From: Thiorhodospira sibirica ATCC 700588
Lineage (GTDB): Bacteria; Pseudomonadota; Gammaproteobacteria; Ectothiorhodospirales; Ectothiorhodospiraceae
Assembly: GCF_000227725.2 (NCBI RefSeq)
Contig: NZ_MU255056.1
Coordinates: forward strand, 1,236,419 to 1,300,418
Direction of reading: 5' to 3'
Length of the DNA stretch: 64,000 nt
Every line of letters starts with the position of its first letter. Positions within the stretch are counted from its first letter, which is position 1. Shown here piece after piece: positions 26,356 through 37,477 of this stretch. The notes beneath the pieces are model-generated. The model worked only from the letters and a program-made list of their open reading frames with translations. It did no database searches and was not told the origin of the DNA. The position numbers and the translations under genes are program-made.

Positions 26356-26883
26356 TTATGCCTCTGCGAGGCTGTTATGCTGGCGATAGTAGCGGATGAT
26401 GGTGCGAATCAGGGTGCGCATGTGATCGCGGTCGGTGTTCAAGACCAGATCAGCGACCTCGCGGTACAAAGGATCACGCACCCGCAGCAGGGCTTCCAGG
26501 CGGGCGCGAGGATCTTCGGTTTGCAGCAGGGGACGGTTACGATCACGGGCGGTTCGGCGCAACTGCGTTTTGACCGAGGTCTTGAGATAAATCACCAGGC
26601 CGCTGTTTTTGAGACACACGCGGTTTTCTTCGCGCAGCACCGAGCCACCGCCTGTGGCCAGAATAATGCCCGGATACTGGCACAATTCCTTGATCATCGC
26701 TGCCTCGCGCAGCCGAAAGCCCGCCTCGCCTTCATATTCAAAAATGGTCGGGATATTCACCCCGGTACGCTGTTCGATTTCATGGTCGCTATCAAAAAAG
26801 CGCATCCCCAGGCGCTCACCCAAGTGGCGCCCCACCGTGGATTTACCCGCCCCCATCGGGCCAACCAGAATAATATTGGACAT
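26356..26883 (-). CDS. aroK: Shikimate kinase
   Basis: About 175 residues from MSNIILVGPMGAGKSTVG, with the Walker A P-loop GPMGAGKST, the shikimate-binding DSDHEIEQRTG, EAGFRLREAAM and GGGSVL, and the lid region RDRNRPLLQT. It phosphorylates shikimate in aromatic amino acid synthesis. The usual aroKB arrangement is not seen; rpiA lies upstream and ispH downstream on the same strand. Confidence 0.96.
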   Translation of the reverse strand: MSNIILVGPMGAGKSTVGRHLGERLGMRFFDSDHEIEQRTGVNIPTIFEYEGEAGFRLREAAMIKELCQYPGIILATGGGSVLREENRVCLKNSGLVIYLKTSVKTQLRRTARDRNRPLLQTEDPRARLEALLRVRDPLYREVADLVLNTDRDHMRTLIRTIIRYYRQHNSLAEA

Positions 26884-26996
26884 ACATCCCCGTTTTTTTG
26901 CAGTTGATGCCGCGTCATTGCGCGGCGTGCGTACACGCTGCCAAACACAGTGCAGCGACGCCACTGAAGCCGCCGCTGCACTGTGGGGATCTTGCC

Positions 26997-27656
26997 CTAC
27001 ATCGGTACGCGCTTGACCCCGGTGCCAGACCCCAAGAGCAGCACATCCGCAGGCCGCTGGGCAAACAAGCCCACCGTGACCACCCCCGGAATCTGATTGA
27101 GCTGTGTCTCCAGGGTGATCGGCTCGAGGATTTCCAGATTATGTACATCGAGAATAATATGGCCATTATCCGTGGTAAAGCCCTGTCTCAGGATCGGCTG
27201 CCCGCCAAGCTTGACCAGCTCACGCGCCACCAGACCCCGCGCCATGGGAATCACCTCAACGGGCAAAGGAAATCGCCCCAAGACATCAACCAGCTTGCTC
27301 TCATCGGCTATGCAGATAAACTTTTCACTGGCGGCGGCAGCGATTTTTTCACGCGTCAGCGCCCCGCCACCGCCCTTGATCAATTGCCGATATGGATTAG
27401 CCTCATCCGCGCCATCGACATAAAGCGGCAAAGTCCCCACCGCATTTAAATCAAGCACCGCAATCCCATGATCCCGCAAACGCTGGGCGCTGGCCTCGGA
27501 TGAGGCCACAGCCCCGTCAATGCGACTCCTGACCCCCGCCAGCAAATCAATAAAATGATTCGCCGTCGAACCCGTCCCCACACCGACAATCATCCCGTTT
27601 TCCACATAGGCCATCGCAGCCTCAGCCGCCATTTTTTTCATTTGATCCGGTTCCAT
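26997..27656 (-). CDS. rpiA: Ribose-5-phosphate isomerase A
   Basis: A 219-residue protein with the phosphate-binding [15 protein letters not shown], the catalytic region [27 protein letters not shown] (Asp and Lys) and the late [17 protein letters not shown]. It interconverts ribose 5-phosphate and ribulose 5-phosphate in the pentose phosphate pathway. Length and motifs are normal. Confidence 0.97.
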   Translation of the reverse strand: MEPDQMKKMAAEAAMAYVENGMIVGVGTGSTANHFIDLLAGVRSRIDGAVASSEASAQRLRDHGIAVLDLNAVGTLPLYVDGADEANPYRQLIKGGGGALTREKIAAAASEKFICIADESKLVDVLGRFPLPVEVIPMARGLVARELVKLGGQPILRQGFTTDNGHIILDVHNLEILEPITLETQLNQIPGVVTVGLFAQRPADVLLLGSGTGVKRVPM

Positions 27657-27818
27657 TCTCTCTCCTGCATCATGGGTTTATTTTAGGTTTGACAGCCCGC
27701 TGCATCAGCGCAGCGAATCTGCAACGCCAGATTTTGGCATGACATTTGGTGAAAAAGATACACGCATCTGCCGGGCAGCTTATCCATTAGGCAACACACA
27801 TCCCCGAATCTGCGGCAG

Positions 27819-29780
27819 TCAATGGCTTTCTGAACAGCCCTGTTTTAAGAAATCCAGGGCGGTTTGCAGGTCTTGGCATTGGGGGATGGCGGGGAGGCTT
27901 TGCAGGAAGGTGCGGCCATAGGCTTTGGTGTGCAGGCGCGGGTCGCAGATGACCAGCAGGCCGCGATCACTGACATCACGAATCAGGCGGCCCACGCCTT
28001 GCTTGAGGTTGATCACCGCCTGCGGGAGTTGATAGCGGACGAAGGGGTTTGCGCCCTGTTCGCGCAGGTATTGCAGGCGCGCTTCGAGTACCGGGTCGCC
28101 GGGGGAAGCAAAGGGCAGTTTGTCGATGATCACACAGCTTAATGCCGCGCCGCGCACATCCACGCCTTCCCAAAAGCTTTGCGCGCCGAGCAGGACGGCG
28201 CTGCCATGCTGCCGGAATTGGGTCAATAATTCGCCTCGGGGCGCCTGTCCCTGCACCAGGATCGGACGCTGCAGATGCCTTTGCAGCCATTGGGCGGCCT
28301 CGCGCAGGGCGCGGTGACTGGTAAACAGTAAAAAACTGCCGCCGGGGTTTTGCTCTAAAATCGCCAAGGTGGCGTTGAGCATGGCCTGGGTGTAGCCGGA
28401 TTCATTGGGTTGTGGCATTCCCGGTGGGCAGTACAGGCGGGTATTGCGAGGGTAGTCAAAGGGGCTGGGCAGTTGCAGGCAGTGGCTGTCTGACAGTCCC
28501 AGGCGGGCGCTGAAATGACTGAAATCACCGTCCACCGAAAGGGTGGCGGAAGTGAAAATCCAGGCCGCGTCGCTGTGTGCGCGATACTCACTGAAAGGCG
28601 CAGCGATCTCCAGCGGCGTCAGGTTGAGATTAAAGCCGCGTGCAAAGGTTTCCACCCATAACACGGAGCCTTGCTCGGGCTGCTTGAACAGATTCAGATA
28701 ATATTTTTGCAGCATCGCACGGCGGGCGCATTGTTCCAGTCCTTTGCCACGTTCGGCGGCCATTGCCAGGTGCTCAATCAGGGTGGCGAGTGTGTCTTCA
28801 AGCGCCGCGATGGCTTGAACCAGCCCCGGTTTTTGCATCACTTGCGCCCAGGCGGTGCGCTGATAGGGTTCTCCAAGCTGCTTGCGCACTTGTTCCACTG
28901 CGTTGGGCAAGGTGCGGGCAAGCTGCTTTAAATCGCGCATATCAGCGGCATCCTTGCCTTGTTCCGTCAGGATGTCGCGGGAGAGTTCTACCAGTTGCCG
29001 GGCGCTGACGGTCTGGGCAAAAAAGTGGGTTGCCGCCTCGGGCAATTGGTGCGCCTCATCGATAATAAAGGCCTCCACCGGCGGTAGCAGTTCTCCCAGG
29101 TGATCGCTTTTAAGCGCAATATCAGCCAGCAGCACATGGTGATTGATCACGATGATCTGGGCCTCGTGGCTGCGCCGCCGTGCGGCGAGCACAAAGCAGT
29201 CGCTGTAGCAGGGGCATTCCTGTCCCAGGCAGTTCTCTACCGTCGAGGTGACCTGTGGCCAGAGCGCGGAATCCTCAGGGATGCCGCCGAGTTCGGCAAT
29301 ATCGCCGGTGTCCGTGCGCTCAAGCCATTGGCTGATATGCTCCAGATGCTGAAATTCATCGAGCATGTTGGCAAGCTGCCCCTGCGAGCGCGCCAGTTCC
29401 AGGCGATAAGGGCAGATATAATTGCTGCGCCCCTTGAGTAAGGCGGTCGGCACATCCAGCCCCAAGGCCCGTTGGACCAGGGGCAGATCTTTGTTATACA
29501 GCTGATCTTGCAGATTGCGGGTGCCGGTGGAGATGATCACCGTATCCTCGCGCACCAGGGCGGCCACCAGATAGGCAAAGGTTTTGCCCACCCCCGTCCC
29601 CGCCTCAACCATTAAGGTTTGCCGCTGGACCAAGGCCTCTTCCACCGCATGCGCCATCTGCTGCTGACTCAGACGGGCGCGAAAGCCTTGCTGATGCTGG
29701 CTGAAGGGGCCGTCATCACCCAGCAAGGCCGCCGCATAATAGATGACCGGGTCCAGGCCGGTCTCCTCGTCGCTATCCAT
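27819..29780 (-). CDS. DinG/YoaA-family ATP-dependent helicase
   Basis: About 653 residues (MDSDEETGLDPVIYY). It has Walker A (MVEAGTGVGKTFAYLVAAL), the iron-sulfur cluster cysteine set around YICPYRLEL...CLGQECPCYSDCF, the DEAH box (FIIDEAHQLPEAA) and the C-terminal motif VI (QGVGRLIRDVSDRG). XPD-like 5'-3' helicases of the YoaA type act in DNA repair with replication proteins. The start at 29780 is 2 nt after the preceding lipoprotein stop; a longer upstream frame overlaps that gene and is not conserved. Confidence 0.93.
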   Translation of the reverse strand: MDSDEETGLDPVIYYAAALLGDDGPFSQHQQGFRARLSQQQMAHAVEEALVQRQTLMVEAGTGVGKTFAYLVAALVREDTVIISTGTRNLQDQLYNKDLPLVQRALGLDVPTALLKGRSNYICPYRLELARSQGQLANMLDEFQHLEHISQWLERTDTGDIAELGGIPEDSALWPQVTSTVENCLGQECPCYSDCFVLAARRRSHEAQIIVINHHVLLADIALKSDHLGELLPPVEAFIIDEAHQLPEAATHFFAQTVSARQLVELSRDILTEQGKDAADMRDLKQLARTLPNAVEQVRKQLGEPYQRTAWAQVMQKPGLVQAIAALEDTLATLIEHLAMAAERGKGLEQCARRAMLQKYYLNLFKQPEQGSVLWVETFARGFNLNLTPLEIAAPFSEYRAHSDAAWIFTSATLSVDGDFSHFSARLGLSDSHCLQLPSPFDYPRNTRLYCPPGMPQPNESGYTQAMLNATLAILEQNPGGSFLLFTSHRALREAAQWLQRHLQRPILVQGQAPRGELLTQFRQHGSAVLLGAQSFWEGVDVRGAALSCVIIDKLPFASPGDPVLEARLQYLREQGANPFVRYQLPQAVINLKQGVGRLIRDVSDRGLLVICDPRLHTKAYGRTFLQSLPAIPQCQDLQTALDFLKQGCSESH

Positions 29781-29784
29781 CACG

Positions 29785-30438
29785 CTAGCCCAGAGCCGCT
29801 CCGTCAAGTTCGCGGGCACGCTGCAAGGCCTCATGGGCGCCCTGTTCATCGCCACGCTGGCTGCGCGCCTGGGCAATGATGCGCCAGCTACGCGCCATCA
29901 AGCGCCGATCACCCCGCGCAAATTCATTGGCCCGCAAGGCCAGGGTTTCTGCCTGAGTGAGTTGCCCCTGCTCCAGACGCACCAGGGCCAGACGCTGCCA
30001 TAACAGGGCGTTATTAGGTTCAATGCGCAAGGCCCGCTCCAGCCGGGCGGCGGATTGTTCCGTTTGCCCGCGTTCCAGTAACTGTTCGGCGTCCTGCAAT
30101 AAGGCCACAACCGCCGGTGAACCCTGCGGGGCGGAGGTATTCTGTGCCAGCGGCGGGGTACTGCTGCGCGCCAGCGCCGGGGCACGCGGGTGCGTTTCCA
30201 CCCGAGGCGGAGGCTCTGCGGGTCGCGGTGGCTCAGGCGGCGTGAACGCCACGACTTCAGGCGGTGTGGGGCTGGGCGCCGGGGTCGGCACGGGAGCGCT
30301 GGGACGGCTGGTGGCCACCGGCGCAGGCGGTATCTCCTGCGCCGAGGGTGCCGGGCGGGTGCTGCGCGAATCTTTGCCTAGCAGTCCACAGGCACTCAGG
30401 CTCAAGGCCAACAGGGTAATCAATACAGGTTTGAGCAT
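29785..30438 (-). CDS. TPR-containing lipoprotein
   Basis: About 217 residues from MLKPVLITLLALSLSACGLLG, with a lipobox LSAC. A proline-rich linker of about 80 residues follows, then two or three tetratricopeptide-like repeats (LLQDAEQLLERGQTEQSAARL, RALRIEPNNALLWQRLALVRL). It is likely an envelope scaffold. It lies 24 nt after mrcB and is followed tightly by the helicase gene, resembling the YbgF/CpoB-like context of PBP1b cofactors; a functional link to PBP1b is only inference. Confidence 0.75.
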   Translation of the reverse strand: MLKPVLITLLALSLSACGLLGKDSRSTRPAPSAQEIPPAPVATSRPSAPVPTPAPSPTPPEVVAFTPPEPPRPAEPPPRVETHPRAPALARSSTPPLAQNTSAPQGSPAVVALLQDAEQLLERGQTEQSAARLERALRIEPNNALLWQRLALVRLEQGQLTQAETLALRANEFARGDRRLMARSWRIIAQARSQRGDEQGAHEALQRARELDGAALG

Positions 30439-30462
30439 ATCAATCGGCTCCATCACGGCACA

Positions 30463-32808
30463 TTAAAAGATGATCGGGGTGTCGTTGGCATCCGGCGGTG
30501 GGCTTGCCGGTCTGGCACAGGGGGCCCAGTCAGACGGAATAAAGGCCTGGACAAAGGGCATCCAGGTGGTTTGTTCGCAATCATCATTGGCCAGCAACCC
30601 GGTCTGCTGGTCGATCAAATACCATTCAATCCCTTGCGGCGGCGGCTGTTCCAGGCCGCGCCGTAGCAGCGGCTTCATTAAATCGCCCCATACCGGCAAA
30701 GCCCCGCTGGCCCCCGTCAGGCCAGTGGATTGATTATCATCGCGCCCTACCCAGACCACCGCCAGATGTTCACCCGAATAGCCGGCAAACCAGGTATCGC
30801 GCAGCTCATCCGTGGTCCCGGTTTTACCCGCCACGGCCTTGTCACGCGGCAAGACATTTTGCAAGGATGCCGCCGTACCGCGCCGGGTGACCTCATGCAA
30901 GGCCGCCGTGAGCAGATACACCGCCGCTGGATCAGCCACCTGCCGCAGCGATAAGGGATAGCGCTGTAACAAGGCTCCCTCTGTGCTCAGCACCTCGCGA
31001 ATGGCGCGCAGCGGGGCGCTATAGCCGCCTGCCGCAATCCCCTGATACATCTGCGCGACCTCAAAGGGCGTCAACTCCACCGCCCCCAGCAACAGCGAAG
31101 GATAGGGCGCAGGCCATTTACCCGGCACCATGCGTTCAAACTGGGTCACCACCTGCTCTAACCCCAGCGAAAGCCCCAGCCGGGCCGTGGAGACATTGTA
31201 CGAACGCACCAGCGCATCCATCAGGGTGACTTGTCCGTGAAACTGGCGATCATAATTGCGCGGTGCCCAGGTGGCCCCGTGCGGCATACGCACTTCCAGC
31301 GGATCATCATCCAGCAAGGTTGCCAGCGTGTATTCCTGCGGTCGTTCCAAGGCCGCCAGAAACACCACCGGCTTGATTAACGAACCAATCGGGCGCTGCG
31401 CATTCAGGGCGCGATTGAAACCCGCATAACGCACCTGCCGATCACCCACCACGGCCAGCACCTCACCGCCGCTATCCGTGGTGGTGACAACCACCGCCCC
31501 CTGCAAGGTGCCCTCCTCCAGGCGCCGCGCTGTTTCCAATTGCCGCAGACGGTTACTCAGCGCCTCCTCTGCGTATAATTGCACCAAAGGATCCAGCGTG
31601 GTGAAGATCAGCAGACCCTCCGATTGCAACACCTCTTCGGCATAATCACGGCGCAGCTGTTCGCGCACCAGTTGCACAAAGGCCGGAAACGGCGTAATCC
31701 CGGAAGGCGCTTTCTCGGTCACGCCCAAGGGTCTGGCGCGGGCCTGCGAGGCGCTGGCGCTATCCAGCACCCCTTGTGCCACCATCATATCCAGGACCCG
31801 GTTGCGCCGCTCCAGCGCACGCTGCGGATGGCGGCGGGGATCATAATACGACGGCCCGCGAATGACCGCGACCAGCAAGGCCATGTGCTCAGCAGACAGT
31901 TCGCTTAAATGACGCTGAAAATAAAACTGCGCGGCCAGACCAAAGCCATGAATCGCCCGCGAGCCATCCTGCCCCAGATACACCTCATTCAGATACGCCT
32001 CAAGAATATCCGCCTTGCTGTAATGGCGCTCCAGCAACAAGGCCATGATGGCCTCATTGAATTTACGGCGCAAACTGCGCTCACGGGTGAGAAAATAATT
32101 TTTCACCAGCTGCTGGGTAATGGTACTGCCGCCCTGCACCGTGCGCCCGGCCTGCAGATTCGCCACGGCAGCCCGAAAGACAGCGATAAAATCAATCCCC
32201 AGGTGCTCATAAAATTTGCGGTCCTCCGTGGCCAGCAGCGCATCAATCAAGCTTTGCGGCACATCCTCCAGGCGCACCAACACCCGATCCTCGCCATGCG
32301 CGGGGTAAATATTGGCAATCAGCGAAGGCTCCAGGCGCATAATCCCCAAGGATTCACCGCTGCTGACATCCCCCAAACGGCTGATCCGTCCGCCTTCAAA
32401 ATGCACCCGCACCCGTCGGGCAGGCTCATGCCCATCGGCAAAGGGAAAGCCCCGCGTGTGAATAATCACGCCGCCATCCTGCACCCGAAACTCGCCCGTG
32501 GCCTGCGTATCGCCCCGGCGATAATGCAATAAACCCAGCTCGCGCTCCAACGCCGCCTGAGTCAAGGGCAGGCCGACATACAACTCCAAAGGACGCGCAA
32601 ACACCCGCGCCGGCAAGGCCCAGCGCCGTCCCTCAAATTCCGCCCGGATTTGCTGATCCAGCGGAATACTGTAAAGCACCAAGGCCCCCAGCCCCGCCAG
32701 CACGCCCAACAGCGGCACCAGGAACAGCAGCCACAACCAGCCCCGCTGGCGTGAGGGCCTCAATCGAGCGGCGTGACGAGGATTGGGTGATGATCGAGAG
32801 GCAGGCAT
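30463..32808 (-). CDS. mrcB: Bifunctional penicillin-binding protein 1b
   Basis: A 781-residue class A PBP. It has a basic cytoplasmic N-terminus, one membrane helix (GWLWLLFLVPLLGVLAGLGALVLY) and a UB2H-like domain. The GT51 transglycosylase has the catalytic Glu in ATEDRKFYEHLGID and the QGGSTITQQLVKN motif. The transpeptidase has RPIGSLIKP (SxxK), SYN and KTGTT (KTG). It polymerises and cross-links peptidoglycan. Size and the UB2H region favour PBP1b over PBP1a. Confidence 0.95.
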   Translation of the reverse strand: MPASRSSPNPRHAARLRPSRQRGWLWLLFLVPLLGVLAGLGALVLYSIPLDQQIRAEFEGRRWALPARVFARPLELYVGLPLTQAALERELGLLHYRRGDTQATGEFRVQDGGVIIHTRGFPFADGHEPARRVRVHFEGGRISRLGDVSSGESLGIMRLEPSLIANIYPAHGEDRVLVRLEDVPQSLIDALLATEDRKFYEHLGIDFIAVFRAAVANLQAGRTVQGGSTITQQLVKNYFLTRERSLRRKFNEAIMALLLERHYSKADILEAYLNEVYLGQDGSRAIHGFGLAAQFYFQRHLSELSAEHMALLVAVIRGPSYYDPRRHPQRALERRNRVLDMMVAQGVLDSASASQARARPLGVTEKAPSGITPFPAFVQLVREQLRRDYAEEVLQSEGLLIFTTLDPLVQLYAEEALSNRLRQLETARRLEEGTLQGAVVVTTTDSGGEVLAVVGDRQVRYAGFNRALNAQRPIGSLIKPVVFLAALERPQEYTLATLLDDDPLEVRMPHGATWAPRNYDRQFHGQVTLMDALVRSYNVSTARLGLSLGLEQVVTQFERMVPGKWPAPYPSLLLGAVELTPFEVAQMYQGIAAGGYSAPLRAIREVLSTEGALLQRYPLSLRQVADPAAVYLLTAALHEVTRRGTAASLQNVLPRDKAVAGKTGTTDELRDTWFAGYSGEHLAVVWVGRDDNQSTGLTGASGALPVWGDLMKPLLRRGLEQPPPQGIEWYLIDQQTGLLANDDCEQTTWMPFVQAFIPSDWAPCARPASPPPDANDTPIIF

Positions 32809-32900
32809 ACAATTTACTCACACAATGTAAATTGGCATAGTCTAACAGGGCGGGCGCTGCGGTGGCACAGGATGAGGGCTTATGTGTGATAAACAGGCCG

Positions 32901-34274
32901 TTATAAAAAAGTCACACTGACCTGAAACAGGCGCTCAACCTCATGGACACGGCGTTTATCGGATAAAAACAAGATCAAATGATCCTCGGCATCAATGCGG
33001 CTATCCGCTTGGGCAATGATGATCTCCTGCCCCCGCACAATCGCACCGATGATACATCCCTTGGGCAAACGAATCTGATCAATGCGTCGCCCGACCACCT
33101 TTGAGGTAATCGGATCACCGTGCGCGACGGCCTCAATCGCCTCCGCCGCACCCCGGCGCAAACTGTGAACCGCCACCACATCACCCCGGCGAATATGCGT
33201 CAGCAACGCCCCAATGGTAATCTGCTGCGGCGAAATCGCAATATCCACATTACCGCTTTGCACCAAATCCACATAACTGAGCCGATTGATCAGCGCCATC
33301 ACCCGCCGCGTTTTAAGCCGCTTGGCCAGCATCGCCGAGAGAATATTCACCTCATCATCATTGGTCACCGCACAAAACACATCCGTATGCTCGATATTTT
33401 CCTCCAGCAACAGATCCTCATCAGCGGCATCCCCACGCAATACCACCACATTATCCAGCGTCTCGGCCAGATACTTGGCGCGCTTGGGGTCTTGCTCAAT
33501 CAATTTCACATTGCAATGCTCCGAAAGATTTTCCGCCAGATGTTTACCTATATTGCCGCCCCCGGCGATAATCACCCGCCGATAAGGCCGATCCGGGGTG
33601 CGCAACTCGCTGGTCACCGCCCGGATATTTTTCTTGGCAGCGATAAAAAAGACCTCATCGCCGGGTTCAATCACCGTATTGGATTGCGGAAAAATCGCCT
33701 CCTCATTGCGGAAAATTGCCACCACCCGCGCCTTGACCCCCGGCATGTGCATCCGCAGATTGCGCAGCTCATTACCAATCAAAGCCCCGCCGCGATGCGC
33801 CTGCACCGCCGCCAGCGACACCAGCCCATCCGCAAAATCCAGCACCTGCAAAGCCCCAGGGTGCTCAATCAAACGCTGCACATAATTGGTCACCAACTCC
33901 TCGGGACTGATCAGCACATCAACGGGCAACGCCCCTTGCGAAAATAATTCCTTATGACGCAAATACTCACGCGCCCGCACCCGCGCAATCTTGGTCGGCG
34001 TGCGAAACAGGGTATAAGCCACCTGACACGCGATCATATTAGTCTCATCGCTGTTGGTAACCGCGATGATCATATCCGCATCCCGCCCCCCGGCGGCCTC
34101 CAGCACATCAGGATGCGCCGCCATGCCGGTGATCGTGCGCAGATCCAGACGATCCTGCAACTCACGCAAAATCTCGGCGCGGGTATCGACAATGGTGATG
34201 TCATTGGCCTCACTGGCCAGACTCTGCGCCACCGAACTACCCACCTGACCGGCCCCTAGAATAATAATTTTCAT
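32901..34274 (-). CDS. trkA: Trk potassium uptake system peripheral protein TrkA
   Basis: A 457-residue protein with two RCK repeats. Each has an NAD-binding Rossmann fold (MKIIILGAGQVGSSVAQSL; then VIIAGGGNIGKHLAENL) followed by a TrkA_C domain. It gates TrkH/TrkG potassium channels on the cytoplasmic face. The usual upstream neighbours rsmB and fmt are not present in this window; beyond it lies the accessory island. Confidence 0.96.
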   Translation of the reverse strand: MKIIILGAGQVGSSVAQSLASEANDITIVDTRAEILRELQDRLDLRTITGMAAHPDVLEAAGGRDADMIIAVTNSDETNMIACQVAYTLFRTPTKIARVRAREYLRHKELFSQGALPVDVLISPEELVTNYVQRLIEHPGALQVLDFADGLVSLAAVQAHRGGALIGNELRNLRMHMPGVKARVVAIFRNEEAIFPQSNTVIEPGDEVFFIAAKKNIRAVTSELRTPDRPYRRVIIAGGGNIGKHLAENLSEHCNVKLIEQDPKRAKYLAETLDNVVVLRGDAADEDLLLEENIEHTDVFCAVTNDDEVNILSAMLAKRLKTRRVMALINRLSYVDLVQSGNVDIAISPQQITIGALLTHIRRGDVVAVHSLRRGAAEAIEAVAHGDPITSKVVGRRIDQIRLPKGCIIGAIVRGQEIIIAQADSRIDAEDHLILFLSDKRRVHEVERLFQVSVTFL

Positions 34275-34581
34275 TTCATCGTCAATGGATTAAAGCATGA
34301 ATGTAGACCAGGCCCCGCAACAAGCCCCGCCCGCCTGGAAGATGATAGCGCACTTGACCTTAAAGCAACGAATCCCGCAAAACCAAGCCATACAACACCG
34401 CCACTCGTTAAAACTCCCTGGGAACGCGGAGCACCCGCTCCGCATAAAAAAACTCCCCTCCTTTTCAAGGAGGGGTGCCCCGTAGGGGCCGGGTGGTTAT
34501 CAAACACTACCCCAGCCGCCCAAAATATGCTAAGAAACACCTCAAACACACCCCCACCCGCCCCAAAACCAAGGACCGCCG
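34275..34581. repeat. Gene-free boundary of the accessory island with palindromic repeats
   Basis: No gene is seen. The stretch ends housekeeping DNA and contains the palindrome GCGGAGCACCCGCTCCGC (about 34437-34454) and the hairpin ACTCCCCTCC-TTTT-CAAGGAGGGG near 34460. That hairpin recurs at 37600, 39740 and 62720. Confidence 0.6.
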
Positions 34582-37474
34582 ATGACCCCGGAAGACTTCA
34601 TCACCAAATGGCAAGACACCCCGCTCAAGGAACGCACCGCCGCGCACGAACACTTCCTCGACCTGTGTCGCCTGCTAGACGAACCCACCCCCGCCCAGGC
34701 CGACCCCCACGGCACCTGGTACTGCTTTGAAAAAGGCGCCAGCAAAGCCGGCGGTGGCAACGGCTGGGCCGACATCTGGAAAGCTGGCCACTTCGCCTGG
34801 GAATACAAAAGCCCCGGCAAAAACCTCCAGGCCGCCTTCAAACAACTCCAACTCTACACCCCCGCGCTGGCCTACCCGCCGCTGCTCATCGTCTGCGACC
34901 TGCACACCTTCATCATCCACACCGCCTTCACCGGCACCGTCCCCGAACAACAACCCTCCACCTTCAAGACCTGCGCGACCCCCAGCGCCTGCGCCTCCTC
35001 AAATGGGCCTTCAGCGACCCCGAACGCCTGCGCCCCGGCAAAACCACCGCCGCCTTAACCGAAGAAGTCGCCGCCCGCTTCAGCACCCTGGCCCAAACCC
35101 TGCGCAGCCGCCAACACCCGCCGCACGCCATCGGCCACTTCTGCATCCAACTGCTGTTTTGCCTGTTTGCCGAGGACATCGAACTCCTCCCCAACAAACT
35201 CTTCAGCCGCCTCCTTGACACCGCCCTCAAACGCCCCGAACGCGCCGCCGCCCTTTTACAAGAACTGTTCACCGCCATGGCCCACGGCGGCAACTTCGGC
35301 TTAGACGAAGTCCCCTGGTTCAACGGCGGCCTGTTTGACGCCAGCCACCTCCTCCCCCTCGAACAAAACGCCCTGCGCCTCTTGCGCGAAGTCGCCGAAC
35401 TCGACTGGTCCGCCATCGAACCCTCCATCCTCGGCACCCTCTTTGAACGCGGCCTGGACCCCGCAAAACGCGCCCAACTCGGCGCCCACTACACCGACCC
35501 CGCAGCCATCCAGCGCCTGCTCAACCCCGTCATCTTCCACCCCCTGCACCGCGCCTGGGAACACGACAAAACCCACATCAACCACCTCCTCGACAGCGCC
35601 CAACACGCCAAATCCGCCGCCGCCAAACGCAAACACCACGCCGCCGCCACCGCCACCCTGCAAGCCTTCCTCGAACGCCTGCGCGCCTATCGCATTCTCG
35701 ACCCCGCCTGCGGCTCAGGCAACTTCCTCCTGCTCGCCCTCAAGGGCCTCAAAGACCTCGAACACCAAGTCCTGCTCGAAGCCGAAGCCCTCGGCCTGGG
35801 GCGCTACTTCCCCGCCGTCGGCCCGGAAAACGTCCTCGGCATCGAACTCAACCCCTACGCCGCCGAACTCGCCCGCGTCACCGTCTGGATCGGCGAAATC
35901 CAATGGATGCTCGCACACGGTTTTTCCCTCGCCATGAATCCCATCCTCCGCCCCCTGCACACCATCGACCAACGCGACGCCCTGCTCAACGACGACGGCA
36001 CCGAAGCCCCCTGGCCCAGCGCCGATGCCATCGTCGGCAACCCGCCGTTTTTAGGCGGCAGCAAAAAACGCGGCCTGTTAGGCGATGATTATTTCCACGC
36101 CCTGGAGCGCGTCTATGCCGGACGTGTCCCCGGCGGCGCAGATTTAGTCACCTACTGGTTTGAAAAAGCCCGCGCCCAATTAGCAAACGGCCACGCCCAC
36201 GCCGCCGGCTTAGTTGCCACGCAATCTATTCGCGCTGGCGCTAATCGCAAAGTATTGGAGCGGATAGTACAAAGCGGAAAAATTTTTGAGGCTTGGAGTG
36301 ATGAACCGTGGGTCAATGAAGGCGCCGCCGTGCGCGTATCACTGGTGGGCTTTGGACGAATGGAAGACCACGCCGATGCTCAGCTCAATGGGCAAAAGGT
36401 CGAACACATTTACCCGGATCTCACCGGATCAGAAGCGGGTGGCGAGGATCTTACACAAAAAAAATTACTCGCAGAAAACGCAAATAGCGCTTTTAAGGGA
36501 CCAGAAAAAAGTGGGGCATTCGATATACCAGGGGACTTAGCACGACAATGGCTTGGATTGCCCAATCCAAACAATCGCCCAAATAGCGATATTTTGAAGC
36601 CTTGGGTCAACGGCAAAGATATTGCCGGACGCCTCACAGATACATGGGTTATTGATTTCGGTGTAGATACAAACGAAGAAGATGCTTCACTCTATGAGGC
36701 TCCATTTCAGCATATCTTGCAGCATGTGAAGCCCCAGCGTCAGAATAGCCGAGACAATGGTCGTCAACGATATTGGTGGAGATTCGGGCGTAACGGAGCA
36801 GATTTTCGAGGCGCAACAAAAGGCTTACAGCGTTTTTTAGTTACGCCACGAGTAGCCAAGCATCGATATTTTGTTTGGCTGAGCAGTGTTGTTTCGTCAG
36901 ATTCCAGATTATTGGTCATCGCACGCGAAGACGATACCACCTTTGGCATTCTCTCCTCGCGTATTCATCAAGTGTGGGCACTGGCCAACGCCTCACGGCA
37001 TGGCGACGGTAATGAAGGAGGGCGACCAACCTACAACGCCAAATCCTGCTTTGAAACCTACCCCTTCCCCAATGGCCTCACCCCCGCCGACACCGGCCAA
37101 GGCACCTACACCCTTGAAAGCGGCGCCATCGTCCCCCACGTCGCCCCCGAAGTCAGCGACCACGCCCGCGCCATCGCCCAAGCCGCCCACCGCCTAAACA
37201 CCCTGCGCGACAACTGGCTCAACCCCCCGAATGGACCGAACGCCAGCCCGAAATCCACCCCGGCTACCCCGAACGCATCCTCCCTAAACCCGGACACGAA
37301 GCCGACCTCAAACAACGCACCCTCACCCACCTCTACAACCAACGCCCCGCCTGGCTCCAAAACGCCCACCAAACCCTCGACCACGCCGTCGCCGCCGCCT
37401 ACGGCTGGCCCGACCACCCCCTCCCCGAAACCGACATCCTCACCCACCTCCTCACCCTCAACCGCAGCCGCTAA
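34582..37474 (+). pseudogene. Fused type IIL-like restriction-modification enzyme, two frameshifts
   Basis: The reading frames together encode about 960 residues. These are an N-terminal nuclease-like region (WADIWKAGHFAWEYKSPG, PD-(D/E)XK type), a helical linker, an adenine-type methyltransferase with motif I DPACGSGNFLLLAL and motif IV NPPF, and a target-recognition C-terminus. The frame breaks near 34950 (apparent 1-nt loss) and again at a six-C run near 37224, where the second copy at 49.5 kb has seven Cs. MmeI-like enzymes cut and methylate with one polypeptide. Frameshifts in C tracts could be phase variation, decay or sequencing error. Confidence 0.75.
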
Positions 37475-37477
37475 CCG

